From JBDXHU01 sp039989475 (GTDB lineage: Bacteria; Pseudomonadota; Gammaproteobacteria; Pseudomonadales; Halieaceae): a stretch of DNA of 64,000 bases. Below, piece after piece: positions 8,410 through 16,899 of this stretch; within the stretch, counting starts at the first letter, position 1; every line of letters begins with the position of its first letter. The notes beneath the pieces were generated by a model. That model made no database searches, was not told where the DNA came from, and worked only from the letters and a program-made list of their open reading frames with translations. A program made the position numbers and the translations under genes. The stretch covers positions 434,001-498,000 of the forward strand of contig JBDXHU010000009.1 in the NCBI GenBank assembly GCA_039989475.1. The letters are read 5' to 3'.

Positions 8410-11400
8410 CTACTTCACCCGAAACAGTACTGAGTAGATGATCGGCACCACACCCAGCGTCAGTACGGTGCCGAAAAGCAGGCCAAATGCCAACACCACC
8501 GCCATCGAGTAGAACAGTGGATCCTGTGACAGAATCAGCGGCGCGAGTCCCAGCACCGTCGTGACCGTGGTCATAAATATGGGTCGAAAGCGTGACAGCG
8601 CCGCATTGAGAATTGCCGCTGCGGGTTCCATGCCATCTTCCCGATCTGTATCGATCTTATCTATCAGCACGATGCCGTTATTGATGATGACGCCCGCCAG
8701 GCTGAGCAGGCCCAGCATGGCAAAGAAGTCAAAGGGGGCTCCCATAATAAGCAGGCCGATAAAGGCGCCGGTAAAGGCCAGCGGAATGGTGATGAAAATA
8801 ATCAGCGGTCGGCGGAAGGAATTGAACTGCCAGATCAGCAGCACAACGATTCCGAAAATGCAGATGGGCATCCACTGCATCAGTCCGCCCATGGTCTGCT
8901 GGCTCTGCTCGATCTCGCCGCCGACATCCCAGCGGTAGGCGCTGCCTAGCTGTAAATCATCTATCAATGGCAGGGCTGCTTCCAGTAGTTGTGGGGCGAG
9001 TAGTTGTTCATGCTTGAACTCAACGGTCAACGTGCGCTCCTGGTTGTGCCGAGAAACACGATAAAAATCCGCTTCAACCTGGATGCTCGCAATCTGCGTC
9101 AAAGGCACCACTTGCCCCGTTTGGCTTGAAGTGATCTTGGCATTCCACAAGTCCCCCAGTGAGCCGCGATGTCGTTCTGTTGCCCTGACCACCACGGGGA
9201 TGGCAACATCGCCCTCGCGATACTGGGTGATATTGAGTCCATCCATCTGGGATTGCAGACCGCGAGCCACATCTCGCGATGTGACTCCGGCTCGTCGCGC
9301 TCTCACCTGGTCAACCAGGATGTCGGCTCGCGCCACTTTGTTCTCCCAGTTGTGCCTGACATCAAGGGCGCCAGGTATCCGCCGTAGGGCGTCGACTAGC
9401 AAATTACCTTTTTCGTAAAGCACTTCCGGGTTCGGGCCGACCAGCCGCACTTCCACAAAGCCGGGTTCTGACGATCCCATCCACATCTGCTTGACCCGAC
9501 CATTGGCGCCGGGAAAATCCACCTCGAATTTTTCCCGCAGGCGCTTGATAACCGTAGGTACGTCTTCGGCATTGCTGGTATCCACCACCAGGAAGCCCAC
9601 ATGGGGGTTGGGCTGCACCGGAGACAACACCAGGAAGAAGCGTGGGCCGCCAAAGCCAACGTAGGCAACAGTGCCTGTCACCTCCGGGTTTTGCTGCGCA
9701 TCTGCCAGGTAGTCTGCCACCTGGCGCACCGTGTCGTCGGCGCTCTCGATATTCTGGCCGGCTGGCAGATCTACATACACCAGGAATTGTGCGCGGTCGG
9801 TACTGGGGCCGAAAAATTCGCGCACTAACAGGGTGGCGATAAAGCCACCGGCAAATATCGCCGCTATGGCGCCAACGAAAACAACTCCTCTCACCGCCAG
9901 TAGCGACTGCAGCAAAGCGCGATATACCTTGTAGAACCCGGCACCGTAGGGGTCCACTGCCGGCTCCCCTTTTTCAGGCACCTTCATGAACCAGTAGCAC
10001 ATGGAAGGCGTGACATACATGGACAGAAACCAGGAGGCGAGTAACAGGATAGTCACCACCATGGGCAGTGATTTGGCGTATTCACCGGTCTGACCCAGCA
10101 GTAATAGCATCGGCAGGAAGGCGAGGATGGTGGTCATCGACGAGGTCAGCAGGGGTATAGACAGGCTCCGGCCGGTTTCCAGACAGGCCTCTCTGCGGTC
10201 CTCGCCTCGCTCAAGTCGACTGCGAATATCCTCAGCGATAACGATCCCGTTATCGACCAGCATGCCCAGCGCGATAATGGATGAGGCGATGGACACCCGC
10301 TCCAATTCCAGTCCCATCAGGCGCATTATGATGAGACCGGTCAACATGGTCAGTGGAACGAAGGAACCCACGATCAGGCCGGTACGCACGCCCAGGAAAG
10401 CCATCACGACGATCAATACAATAATGATGGTCTCGTAGACATTTCCCAGCCCGCCATTGACGGCAGCTTCGACCAGGTCCGGCTGGAAGGTTGCGAAATC
10501 CAGCACATAGCCAATTGGCAACTCCGATTCCAGGGCGGAAATCTTGCTTTTCAGAGCCTCGCCATAGGCGACGGAATTGACGCCGGGTGTAATGGCGACA
10601 CTCAGCACAATGGCGCGCTTGCCATTGTAATAGGCCTTGTTCCTCGCTGGGTCTGCATAGCCTTTGGTGACCGTCACCAGATTGTGCAAGCGCACGGTCT
10701 GGGCAGAGTTGGGAATGGGGATCTCAACATTTTCTATATCATCAATACTATTGAAATTACCGCTGGGACTGACGATGACCTGCTGAGCACCGTTGTCCAC
10801 ACGTCCGCCCGGCAGGACCACGTTCTGTTCGATCAGCGTATTGAGAATGTGTGCGGCGCTGAGGTCGAACTGCGCGAGCCGGGCCGTCGAGAACTCCAGA
10901 AACACCGCCTCATCGTGCACCCCATGCAATTCAACTTTGCGCGTACCCGGCAATTCATACAGCCGGTCACGAACATCCCGTGCTGCAACACGCATGTCCG
11001 CCATGGAAAAACCGTCGCTCCACAGCGCAATGGTCGCCACCGCTGTCAGACCGAACTCGTCATTTACAAACGGACCGATGGTTCCCTCGGGTAACTGCGG
11101 CCGCACGTCGAGCATACGGTTGCGCACCTTCTGCCAGATCAGGTCGAGGTCATCGAACTCATCGCGCGTCTCGGCATGAATAATGGTGACGCCCTGTTTC
11201 GAGTCAGACCAGATATCTGCCAGTTCCGGCAGGGAGCGCAACTCGGCCTCGAGTCGCCGGGTAACCAGTTCCTCCATCTCCACTGGGGGCATGCCTGGGA
11301 AAAAAGCCGTGACCACCACCTCGCGGATGGTGATGGGAGGGTCTTCCTGGCGCGGGAAATCGAAGAACTGTATCAGTCCCAGTACGATTACCGTGGCGAT

Positions 11401-11454
11401 AAAGACAATGGTTAAGCGGTTGCTGTCCAGCGATGCCCTGGTGATGGCAGACAT
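8410..11454 (-). CDS. RND-family efflux permease (AcrB/MexB superfamily)
   Basis: A 1014-residue inner-membrane pump of the resistance-nodulation-division superfamily. The usual layout is visible: TM1 near residue 15-35, a first periplasmic loop with porter-like strands, a block of TM helices around 330-530 including the ASSIIALGMLVDNGIVIAED helix carrying the proton-relay Asp, a second periplasmic loop, and a final TM block (from MPICIFGIVVLLIW). It probably exports hydrophobic compounds in complex with the adaptor encoded one base upstream; no TolC-type outer channel is nearby, so one would come from elsewhere in the genome. Slightly shorter than AcrB (1049 aa) but within range for the environmental HAE1-like branch. 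Confidence 0.95.
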   Translation of the reverse strand: MSAITRASLDSNRLTIVFIATVIVLGLIQFFDFPRQEDPPITIREVVVTAFFPGMPPVEMEELVTRRLEAELRSLPELADIWSDSKQGVTIIHAETRDEFDDLDLIWQKVRNRMLDVRPQLPEGTIGPFVNDEFGLTAVATIALWSDGFSMADMRVAARDVRDRLYELPGTRKVELHGVHDEAVFLEFSTARLAQFDLSAAHILNTLIEQNVVLPGGRVDNGAQQVIVSPSGNFNSIDDIENVEIPIPNSAQTVRLHNLVTVTKGYADPARNKAYYNGKRAIVLSVAITPGVNSVAYGEALKSKISALESELPIGYVLDFATFQPDLVEAAVNGGLGNVYETIIIVLIVVMAFLGVRTGLIVGSFVPLTMLTGLIIMRLMGLELERVSIASSIIALGMLVDNGIVIAEDIRSRLERGEDRREACLETGRSLSIPLLTSSMTTILAFLPMLLLLGQTGEYAKSLPMVVTILLLASWFLSMYVTPSMCYWFMKVPEKGEPAVDPYGAGFYKVYRALLQSLLAVRGVVFVGAIAAIFAGGFIATLLVREFFGPSTDRAQFLVYVDLPAGQNIESADDTVRQVADYLADAQQNPEVTGTVAYVGFGGPRFFLVLSPVQPNPHVGFLVVDTSNAEDVPTVIKRLREKFEVDFPGANGRVKQMWMGSSEPGFVEVRLVGPNPEVLYEKGNLLVDALRRIPGALDVRHNWENKVARADILVDQVRARRAGVTSRDVARGLQSQMDGLNITQYREGDVAIPVVVRATERHRGSLGDLWNAKITSSQTGQVVPLTQIASIQVEADFYRVSRHNQERTLTVEFKHEQLLAPQLLEAALPLIDDLQLGSAYRWDVGGEIEQSQQTMGGLMQWMPICIFGIVVLLIWQFNSFRRPLIIFITIPLAFTGAFIGLLIMGAPFDFFAMLGLLSLAGVIINNGIVLIDKIDTDREDGMEPAAAILNAALSRFRPIFMTTVTTVLGLAPLILSQDPLFYSMAVVLAFGLLFGTVLTLGVVPIIYSVLFRVK

Positions 11455-11455
11455 G

Positions 11456-12562
11456 TTATTGCTCCATCAGCCTGACTTGCTGACCGTCCTGCAGGAAGCT
11501 CACGCCGGCGGTCACCACGATATCCCCCGCATCCAGGCCCTGCTCAATCATGATGTTGTCGCCGCGGATACCGCTGTGTTGCACAAGCGTTTTGCGCACT
11601 GCAGATACATCCGGGTCATAGACATAGACGAAATCACCATCGCTGCCAGCGCCAAATCCCAGGGCACTCAGCGGTACCAGATAGGCGCTGGATTGTTCGT
11701 TGTCACCAAGCAAGAGGGACACCTCGGTGGTAAGCCCGGGTCGAATCCGCGCGTCGCTACCCTTGATGGTCAGCCGAATAGGAAAGGCATTGGCTGCGCC
11801 GGCGGCGCTGCTGATTTCGGTGACCAATCCCTGCGAGGATTCACCAGGCAGTGCGGGAAAATGCAAGCCTCCCTTTAGACCCAGGTAAACCAGCTTGATT
11901 TCCGATTCGGGAATATTGACCGCGGCTTCCATCGCACCTTCGATATGTACAGCAAACATTTTCTGGCCGCGACTGACTTCCTGGAACGGATCCACCGAGC
12001 GGTCGGTGATTACCCCATCGAAGGGCGCGAGCAACTCTGCACGCTGCAGATCGCGTTCGGCCAGGCGCAAACGACTGCGGGCATAGCTGAGCCCCTGAGC
12101 GGCCGCCTGGACACTGACACGAGCCTGATCCAGCGCCTGTTGTGAGACGAAGCCGGGATCCCGGGCGGCGAAAGACTGCAGGCGTGCATATTCTCGTTCC
12201 GCATCACTTGACAGGGCTTCGGCCTGACCGACATTGGCTTGCACGGCTTCGACATTGAGCGACAAATCACTGGGGTCGAGTCGGGCCAGCACCTGCCCCT
12301 GGCGAATACTTTCACCAACCTCCACCAGCACTTCCTGCACATTGCCGGGAACTTCGAAACTGAGATTTGATGTGGAAGCGGCCTCTACTACCCCTGAGTA
12401 ACGACGCAGCTTGCCACTGGCGGGCTCACTGACCACCGTCGTGCGCACCGAGCGAATAACCTCGGTGGGCGGCACTGGAGGTTCACTGCAAGCCTGCAGC
12501 ATCAATGCCAGACCGAGGGCGAAAGCTAGCTTGGCGGTTGCTGCTGGTCCCACATTCTTCAT
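11456..12562 (-). CDS. RND efflux periplasmic adaptor (MFP), lipoprotein
   Basis: Membrane-fusion protein partner of the RND pump. After a lipoprotein signal with lipobox LMLQAC, the order is beta-barrel/lipoyl half (SFEVPGNVQEVLVEVGESI, GQVLARLDPSD), alpha-helical hairpin (about residues 100-165), second lipoyl half (LLAPFDGVITDRSVDPFQEV), and the barrel and membrane-proximal domain. The ATG at 12562 is chosen because GGAG lies 6 bases upstream and it starts directly at the signal peptide; an ATG at 12577 adds five residues without a good site. The stop is followed within 2 bases by the pump gene, so the two are cotranscribed, with the PLD-like lipoprotein as third gene. Confidence 0.92.
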   Translation of the reverse strand: MKNVGPAATAKLAFALGLALMLQACSEPPVPPTEVIRSVRTTVVSEPASGKLRRYSGVVEAASTSNLSFEVPGNVQEVLVEVGESIRQGQVLARLDPSDLSLNVEAVQANVGQAEALSSDAEREYARLQSFAARDPGFVSQQALDQARVSVQAAAQGLSYARSRLRLAERDLQRAELLAPFDGVITDRSVDPFQEVSRGQKMFAVHIEGAMEAAVNIPESEIKLVYLGLKGGLHFPALPGESSQGLVTEISSAAGAANAFPIRLTIKGSDARIRPGLTTEVSLLLGDNEQSSAYLVPLSALGFGAGSDGDFVYVYDPDVSAVRKTLVQHSGIRGDNIMIEQGLDAGDIVVTAGVSFLQDGQQVRLMEQ

Positions 12563-12726
12563 ATTTTTCTCCATCATCGCGCTTCAACAAAGGGTAGACC
12601 AAGTTCATTCAGCCCGCCTATTCCAGCCGCTGAAATCCAGCCCAGCGTGCGTGCGTCCAGGTAATCATAGAATGGATTAGACCTGTCCCATGACAGCTTA
12701 TTCACATGCTGCCCCGCCACACCCCT

Positions 12727-13923
12727 CTAACGGCCCCGGGTCAGCACGGAGTATACACGGCCGTCCTCGGTTTCTATCTGGTAGATCAGCCGGCTGCGCG
12801 GAATGGTTTCATTCGACAGACGCAGGAAAAGGTCATCGAAATACTCCGGCGTCTCCAGGCTGAAATTGTGAAAGTTCCTGGTTCGATTGACCGGCGTTAC
12901 GTCCACCAGTGCGATTACCTCGTCATCCGGACGCATCAATCCGGCCACCCTGGCGGCTTCGTCAAACTGGTCGGGGCTGAGGGTGCTTTCGCCGCGGCGT
13001 GCCTCTCGATTCACCAGTCGACTGACCAGTAAAGCCCGGTCGTTTGAAGACACGTAGACGGTCAGGTGTTCTGCCAGACTCAGTATTTCCTCGCGAAAGC
13101 GTGCGTCAAACTCATCTGTGCTGATATCGGGCGCAGTCATGACCACGTGCTCGATCTCTGGCGGATCACCGGTAAAACTCTCAAGGGTAGATAACTTGCC
13201 GAAGGCATCGGCAACAACCTGACCGCCCATACTGTTGGCTACCAGCCACAGCCGCTGCGGCTGTACCTCTTCGACAATCAGCTTAAGAGTCGCTGCCAGT
13301 TCCGCCCCGGAGGCTTTCGCGACCTCCCTGGCCTGCCGGTAACCGCGCAAGCTCGAACCCTGGTTGCCAGGCCAATCGAACAGCAGTACCGGGGCATTGA
13401 TATCCAGTACATGTCCGAGAAACGCGGTTTTACGTAATGCCGACTCATAGGCTTCGCGAAAACCGTGCACCACCACCAACAGTCCGCGATGGGGCGACTT
13501 TTCAAGCTGCTCACGCAGTTGGCTGACGAACACTGCGCGCTCTATGGTGCTGACATCCTTGAGATGAATTTCCTCGTTCTGAAACCACTCCGTGGGATTG
13601 ATCAACATCCCCAGTCCCAGCGAAGGCTCGAAGGTAGCATCGAAGGAACCGAACTTGAGTTGCTCCGTTCGTCCACTGCCGAATCGCTCGGCAATGGTGC
13701 CATCTACCTTGCCCTGTTCGCGATTGGTCGTGTAAAAAAAGCGGTAATCACCCTGCCCGGCCAACTGCGCTACCGTCATGCGCCGAAACAGGAAGGCCTC
13801 GGCATGTCGAATGGCCGCATCGGTGGAAGAAAAATAGAACCGGTAAAACCAGGTCGCGGCAGCCAGTAGTGTTGTTACCAGCAAGAGAAAAATCCAGCGT
13901 CGCCGCCCGATGGCACGAGTCAT
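12727..13923 (-). CDS. Membrane-anchored alpha/beta hydrolase (DUF900-like)
   Basis: An N-terminal TM anchor (WIFLLLVTTLLAAATWFYRF) is followed by a periplasmic or cytoplasmic alpha/beta-hydrolase domain of the DUF900 type. The oxyanion strand VVVHGFREAYESA and the DWPGNQ element lead to a nucleophile elbow ANSMGGQ, in which Ser is conserved and the usual AHS is ANS. A likely acid and the histidine FHNFS come later. The natural substrate of DUF900 proteins is not known. I favour the ATG at 13923 because it starts at MTRAIGRRR just before the anchor; a longer form from 13950 is possible. No operon partner is obvious. Confidence 0.82.
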   Translation of the reverse strand: MTRAIGRRRWIFLLLVTTLLAAATWFYRFYFSSTDAAIRHAEAFLFRRMTVAQLAGQGDYRFFYTTNREQGKVDGTIAERFGSGRTEQLKFGSFDATFEPSLGLGMLINPTEWFQNEEIHLKDVSTIERAVFVSQLREQLEKSPHRGLLVVVHGFREAYESALRKTAFLGHVLDINAPVLLFDWPGNQGSSLRGYRQAREVAKASGAELAATLKLIVEEVQPQRLWLVANSMGGQVVADAFGKLSTLESFTGDPPEIEHVVMTAPDISTDEFDARFREEILSLAEHLTVYVSSNDRALLVSRLVNREARRGESTLSPDQFDEAARVAGLMRPDDEVIALVDVTPVNRTRNFHNFSLETPEYFDDLFLRLSNETIPRSRLIYQIETEDGRVYSVLTRGR

Positions 13924-14061
13924 TACAATAAGCCCAGGTTCTATGATCACCGAAAAGTATAGTCAGGTGCAGGTATCCCCGATAGAGACAGATCAATTAA
14001 CTGCTGAATATTACAGGGCGCGCCATGTCGCGGCGGCGCGCTCCTGATTATTGAGACAATT

Positions 14062-14403
14062 TCAGCAGTTCGGTTGGGACATCTGCCGGCAGTGGCCGCA
14101 GCCGGCTATATTACCGGTGGGCGTGCGACAGCGTGCAAAACATGAGGCGGCCCGCTCGTAGGCTTCCCACTGGGCATCGCAGTGGTCCGACTGCGAATTC
14201 GAGTGGCGGTAGCTGTCGTCGCGCGACGTCGAATCGCGAGTGCGGCCATCATCCTCATCGTGGTCATCCGGGAATTCCATGTTGCCGGAGTGCTTGTTAC
14301 CTTCCGAGTCGACCCAGTAATAGTCCTGAGCCGCAGCAAAGGTGGTGAATACCGGGAGCAGCAGTAAGGGGAGCAAGCGCCGCGGAAACTGTAACAGTGG
14401 CAT
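14062..14403 (-). CDS. Small secreted protein with DUF4124-like start and C-terminal Cys motif
   Basis: A 113-residue protein with a clear signal peptide (LPLLLLPVFTTFAAAQ). After cleavage it has YYWVDSEGNKHSG, a DUF4124-like motif, then an Asp/Ser/Arg-rich linker and a C-terminal cysteine cluster: C-F-A-x-C-R ... G-C-G-H-C-x-x-M-x-x-P-x-C. The start at 14403 has GGAGGT 7 bases upstream; the longer frame from 14454 lacks a signal-like N-terminus. The protein at 56173-56634 carries the same N-terminal and C-terminal patterns with a different middle, so they form a two-member family in this window. Four to six cysteines suggest disulfides or metal binding; the role is unknown. Confidence 0.8.
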   Translation of the reverse strand: MPLLQFPRRLLPLLLLPVFTTFAAAQDYYWVDSEGNKHSGNMEFPDDHDEDDGRTRDSTSRDDSYRHSNSQSDHCDAQWEAYERAASCFARCRTPTGNIAGCGHCRQMSQPNC

Positions 14404-14573
14404 ATCGACTACCTCCATGATTACGCGTGTTCCAGTTGGTGACAAACGAAACAACGCATAAAGAAAATGGGACCACCTAAACGCGAGACTAGCACAGGGA
14501 CTGCTGGCGACGATACTCGCGCGGGCTGATGCTGGCGCTCTGCGACGGTCTCTCGGCAGAGCACACTACACAA

Positions 14574-14620
14574 ACAAAAAAGCCCCACCCGATGGGTGAG
14601 GCTTTTCTGTATATGGCGCG
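14574..14620. repeat. 47-bp direct repeat, copy 1 (tRNA-Arg 3' flank)
   Basis: This 47-bp stretch is identical to 14677-14723. It includes a hairpin with a run of A on the plus strand and the CCA-complement TGG plus two bases of the acceptor stem. It lies outside the intact tRNA-Arg gene and is followed by a degraded T-arm-like stretch (14641-14652), so it looks like the leftover 3' end of a second tRNA copy. Confidence 0.85.
14578..14607 (-). terminator. Intrinsic terminator, distal copy
   Basis: On the minus strand the hairpin AAAAGCC-TCACCC / GGGTGGGGCTTTT is followed by a U-run. It duplicates the terminator at 14681-14710 and would act as a second stop for tRNA-Arg transcripts. Confidence 0.75.
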
Positions 14621-14676
14621 TCGGGATGCCGCATCACCGTCACAATTCGAACCACGTTCGTATCGGTATGCTGTAT

Positions 14677-14723
14677 ACAAAAAAGCCCCACCCGATGGGT
14701 GAGGCTTTTCTGTATATGGCGCG
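14677..14723. repeat. 47-bp direct repeat, copy 2
   Basis: Identical partner of 14574-14620; this copy overlaps the true 3' end of tRNA-Arg (CCA and first acceptor bases) and its terminator. Confidence 0.85.
14681..14710 (-). terminator. Terminator of tRNA-Arg
   Basis: GC-rich hairpin with a three-base-class loop (stem GCCnCACCC with GGGTGnGGC) followed on the minus strand by six U. It begins six bases after the CCA end of tRNA-Arg. Confidence 0.85.
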
Positions 14724-14793
14724 CCCGGCACGATTCGAACGTGCGACCGCCTGGTTCGTAGCCAGGTACTCTATCCAGCTGAGCTACGGGCGC
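14717..14793 (-). tRNA. tRNA-Arg (anticodon ACG)
   Basis: Reverse-strand cloverleaf of 77 bases with encoded CCA. Acceptor GCGCCCG pairs with CGGGCGC (plus G discriminator). The D-arm reads AGCTCAGCTGGATAGAG, the anticodon stem-loop CCTGG-CTACGAA-CCAGG gives ACG, and the T-loop is TTCGAAT. All stems pair. A TATACT box stands about 25 bases upstream of the 5' end (14815-14821 region). Confidence 0.97.
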
Positions 14794-15127
14794 TGAAACT
14801 TTTTCTTCGTAAGCGAGTATACCCAGCGGTACTCCTTTCGGCCTTTGGGGCCGAAAGACCGGCTCTCGCTTACCGAGCCGGGGTCGCAAAGCTTTCACTT
14901 TGCTCGCATCCCGGCTCTGCTCGATCGCAGATTGCTGTGCAACCTGCCCAGCTGAGCTACGGGCGCTGAAACTTCTTCTTCGTGGGCGAGTATACCATGG
15001 TAGGTCGGACTGCGCTCTCGCGAAGGGGGCGTACTATAGGGGCCAATTCCTTTGTCGTCAAGGGCTTGGACACTGAACCACGGGTCTGTTACAACTGGCC
15101 AATATACCCATTGCCGCGGGGCCATTG
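14794..15127. other. Gene-free stretch with tRNA-Arg 5' remnant and hairpins
   Basis: No ORF of note. Bases 14949-14996 repeat 14776-14823: the leader and first ~20 bases of tRNA-Arg, including the TATACT box, with three differences by eye. Between the two copies lie three short hairpins (TTTCGGCC/GGCCGAAA at 14835-14857; CCGGCTC/GAGCCGG at 14869-14882; GCAAAG/CTTTGC at 14885-14902). The rest, up to the small ORF at 15128, shows nothing I can name. Confidence 0.7.
14949..14996 (-). pseudogene. tRNA-Arg 5'-end remnant with promoter
   Basis: The minus strand keeps a TATACT box, a near-identical leader and the first part of the tRNA (GCGCCCGTAGCTCAGCTGG), then diverges, so no cloverleaf can form. 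With the 3' remnant at 14574 this brackets the intact gene on both sides. Confidence 0.7.
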
Positions 15128-15361
15128 ATGGACCTTGAACGCCTGAAATCCTTTCTGCCAAACCGCGTGTTCACGCGCCGGGTGCGGGCAGCGGCTATCC
15201 GCCGGGTACGCAAGGATTTGATCCTGCACAGCAAGTCAGAGCACGACCTGTCCCAGCAGGAACTGGAGTATTTGGTGGCTGATGCGGAGACAGATGTGAA
15301 AAACGACCTGCAAAAAGCCGGCCTGCTGGGCGCGCTGGCCCTGCTCGGCTTCGGCCTGTAA
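15128..15361 (+). CDS. Small protein of unknown function, 77 aa
   Basis: Basic N-terminal half (NRVFTRRVRAAAIRRVRK), acidic middle (DLSQQELEYLVADAETDVK) and a hydrophobic C-terminus (GLLGALALLGFGL). I do not recognise the family. Support comes from context: it is followed after 12 bases by another small ORF and then by the DUF1456 gene, all on one strand. The ATG at 15128 is preceded by an in-frame TTG, and no strong ribosome-binding site is visible. Confidence 0.55.
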   Translation: MDLERLKSFLPNRVFTRRVRAAAIRRVRKDLILHSKSEHDLSQQELEYLVADAETDVKNDLQKAGLLGALALLGFGL

Positions 15362-15373
15362 GGGCTGGCACAC

Positions 15374-15787
15374 ATGTCTCTGTACCGGTTTATCCGCACC
15401 AGCGCCCTGCTCACCCTGGCCGGACGTTACCGCAGCAAGCTGTTTCGCATCGTGCTGGCAGTCGCCGTGGCAGTAGTCACTGCCTGGCTCTATGACGATA
15501 TCGCCCTGTTCCTGGACCGGCAAAAGCCGGAATGGCTGGGTGCCGCGCTAATCCTGAAGACCCTGGTGGTCTACGGCGCCCTGGTGTACGCCTTCTGGCA
15601 ACTCCGGCCCGGCGCCTGGGTTGAACCCGCCGCCACTGCGGCCGAGACCAGGGCTCCACCCACCCCGGGTGAAGTCGCTCCCCCCGAGCCCAGTCCGCTG
15701 GACGAATTACTGGACAAACCCAGGCTGCAAAGCCGCAAGGACGCCATACTCTCCGGCCCCACGGCCCCGGGAGATAAAGCTGAATAA
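15374..15787 (+). CDS. Small two-helix membrane protein with proline-rich tail
   Basis: The 137-residue product has two hydrophobic segments (LFRIVLAVAVAVVTAWLY and LGAALILKTLVVYGALVYAF) and then a proline/alanine-rich, probably disordered tail. No family recognised. It overlaps the next gene: its stop TAA (15785) lies three bases into the DUF1456 frame, which suggests translational coupling. Confidence 0.65.
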   Translation: MSLYRFIRTSALLTLAGRYRSKLFRIVLAVAVAVVTAWLYDDIALFLDRQKPEWLGAALILKTLVVYGALVYAFWQLRPGAWVEPAATAAETRAPPTPGEVAPPEPSPLDELLDKPRLQSRKDAILSGPTAPGDKAE

Positions 15788-16265
15788 CAATGACGTTTTG
15801 CGCCGCTTGCGCTACAGCTTCGATTACGACGACCCTAAAATGATCGCCATCTTCGCGCTGGCCGGTCTTGAAGTGAAGCGCGGCCATCTGGTGGCATGGT
15901 TGAAGAAAGAGGATGACCCCGCCTACCAGGAGTGCAATGACCGCATGCTGGCGACCTTTCTCAATGGCTTAATCAGCGAGAAACGCGGCAAAAGAGATGG
16001 CCCCCAGCCCAAGCCGGAGATGCGGCTGAACAATAACCTGATTCTGCTGAAGCTGAAGATCGCCCTCAACCTGAAATCAGAAGACATGCTGGACCTCCTG
16101 CGACTGGCCGGGTTCAAGCTTGGCGCAGCCGAATTGAGTTCCTTCTTTCGCAAGCCCGGGCACCGGCATTACCGCGAATGCCAGGATCAAATCCTGCGCA
16201 ATCTCCTCAAGGGCATACAGCTGAAGTATCGTCAGGCGACACCCTGGGACAAGGCCAAGCGGTAA
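15780..16265 (+). CDS. DUF1456 (YehS-like) protein, possible CTG start
   Basis: The ~160-residue product contains two copies of the DUF1456 helical unit: LNNNDVLRRLRYSFDY... and RLNNNLILLKLKIALNL..., each followed by WLKKEDDPAYQECNDR- or FFRKPGHRHYRECQDQ-like sequence, as in E. coli YehS. Function of that family is unknown. The first unit starts exactly at codon CTG 15780, 6 bases after GGGAG; there is no ATG or GTG nearby, and the next usable codon (TTG 15798) would delete the conserved NNND start. I therefore propose CTG initiation, coupled to the stop of the upstream gene. Length matches YehS (about 156). Confidence 0.75.
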   Translation: MNNNDVLRRLRYSFDYDDPKMIAIFALAGLEVKRGHLVAWLKKEDDPAYQECNDRMLATFLNGLISEKRGKRDGPQPKPEMRLNNNLILLKLKIALNLKSEDMLDLLRLAGFKLGAAELSSFFRKPGHRHYRECQDQILRNLLKGIQLKYRQATPWDKAKR

Positions 16266-16336
16266 GAGAATTCCACTTGTTGCCGCTGCTGCTTATCTGA
16301 GAAGATATCGCCCCCGCACCAGAAAGAGGCTACCCC

Positions 16337-16879
16337 ATGTTTACCCGCATGCAAGACGGCACCGCCGAAGACTGGGCCATTATTGGCGCCGCTCACCAGG
16401 AACATTTCAGCAAGACACCGGCCCATCTCATGGACATGCTGCGCAGTCTGCAAGACGTCACCGTCGGCTTCGCCTGTGACCAGTTGCAGCACAGCCTGAT
16501 GACCGGCACATTGGCCCGGCGCGACGGCGCCAACGATGAAGAGGTGGCTATCGCCCTGCTGCACGACATTGGCAAGGCCGTTAATATCCCCAATCACGGT
16601 GCTATCGGCGCCGAGCTGATCCGTCCCTACGTGTCCGAAGACGCCTACCACGTGATCTACAATCACCAGCATTTCCAGGGCAAGTATTACTACGAATACA
16701 TGGGCGCCAGTCCCAATCTGCGCGACGACTTTACCCAGGAGAGCTGGTATGAACTGGCGGTCAAGTTAGTGGATCGTTGGGACGCACCGGCATTTGACCC
16801 CGACTACGAGGTCGACAGCCTGGAGTCCTTCGAGCCCTTATTGAATCAGATATTTGCAGCGCCGCTGCGGGCCTTATAA
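16337..16879 (+). CDS. HD-domain protein, PhnZ/inositol-oxygenase-like
   Basis: A 180-residue HD-superfamily protein. It has the metal-binding order H (LQHSLMTG), HD (ALLHDIGKA), H (IPNHGAIGAELI) and H (IYNHQHFQGKYY), with the downstream Asp in KLVDRWD. The spacing and the short size resemble the PhnZ-type mixed-valence di-iron oxygenases rather than nucleotidases, but no phosphonate genes are near, so the substrate is open. An alternative is a phosphohydrolase. Monocistronic; it converges with the signalling operon across a short hairpin. Confidence 0.75.
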   Translation: MFTRMQDGTAEDWAIIGAAHQEHFSKTPAHLMDMLRSLQDVTVGFACDQLQHSLMTGTLARRDGANDEEVAIALLHDIGKAVNIPNHGAIGAELIRPYVSEDAYHVIYNHQHFQGKYYYEYMGASPNLRDDFTQESWYELAVKLVDRWDAPAFDPDYEVDSLESFEPLLNQIFAAPLRAL

Positions 16880-16881
16880 AG

Positions 16882-16899
16882 CGCCCTGACTAGACCAGG
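16882..16899. terminator. Hairpin between convergent genes
   Basis: GCCCTG / CAGGGC stem with a six- to seven-base loop lies between the HD gene and the GGDEF/EAL gene, overlapping the latter's stop. No strong U-run on either side, so only a weak candidate. Confidence 0.35.

Noticed and set aside
14608..14676. Second complete tRNA between the two 47-bp repeats
   Set aside because: Only a T-arm-like segment can be found; no acceptor or anticodon stem forms.
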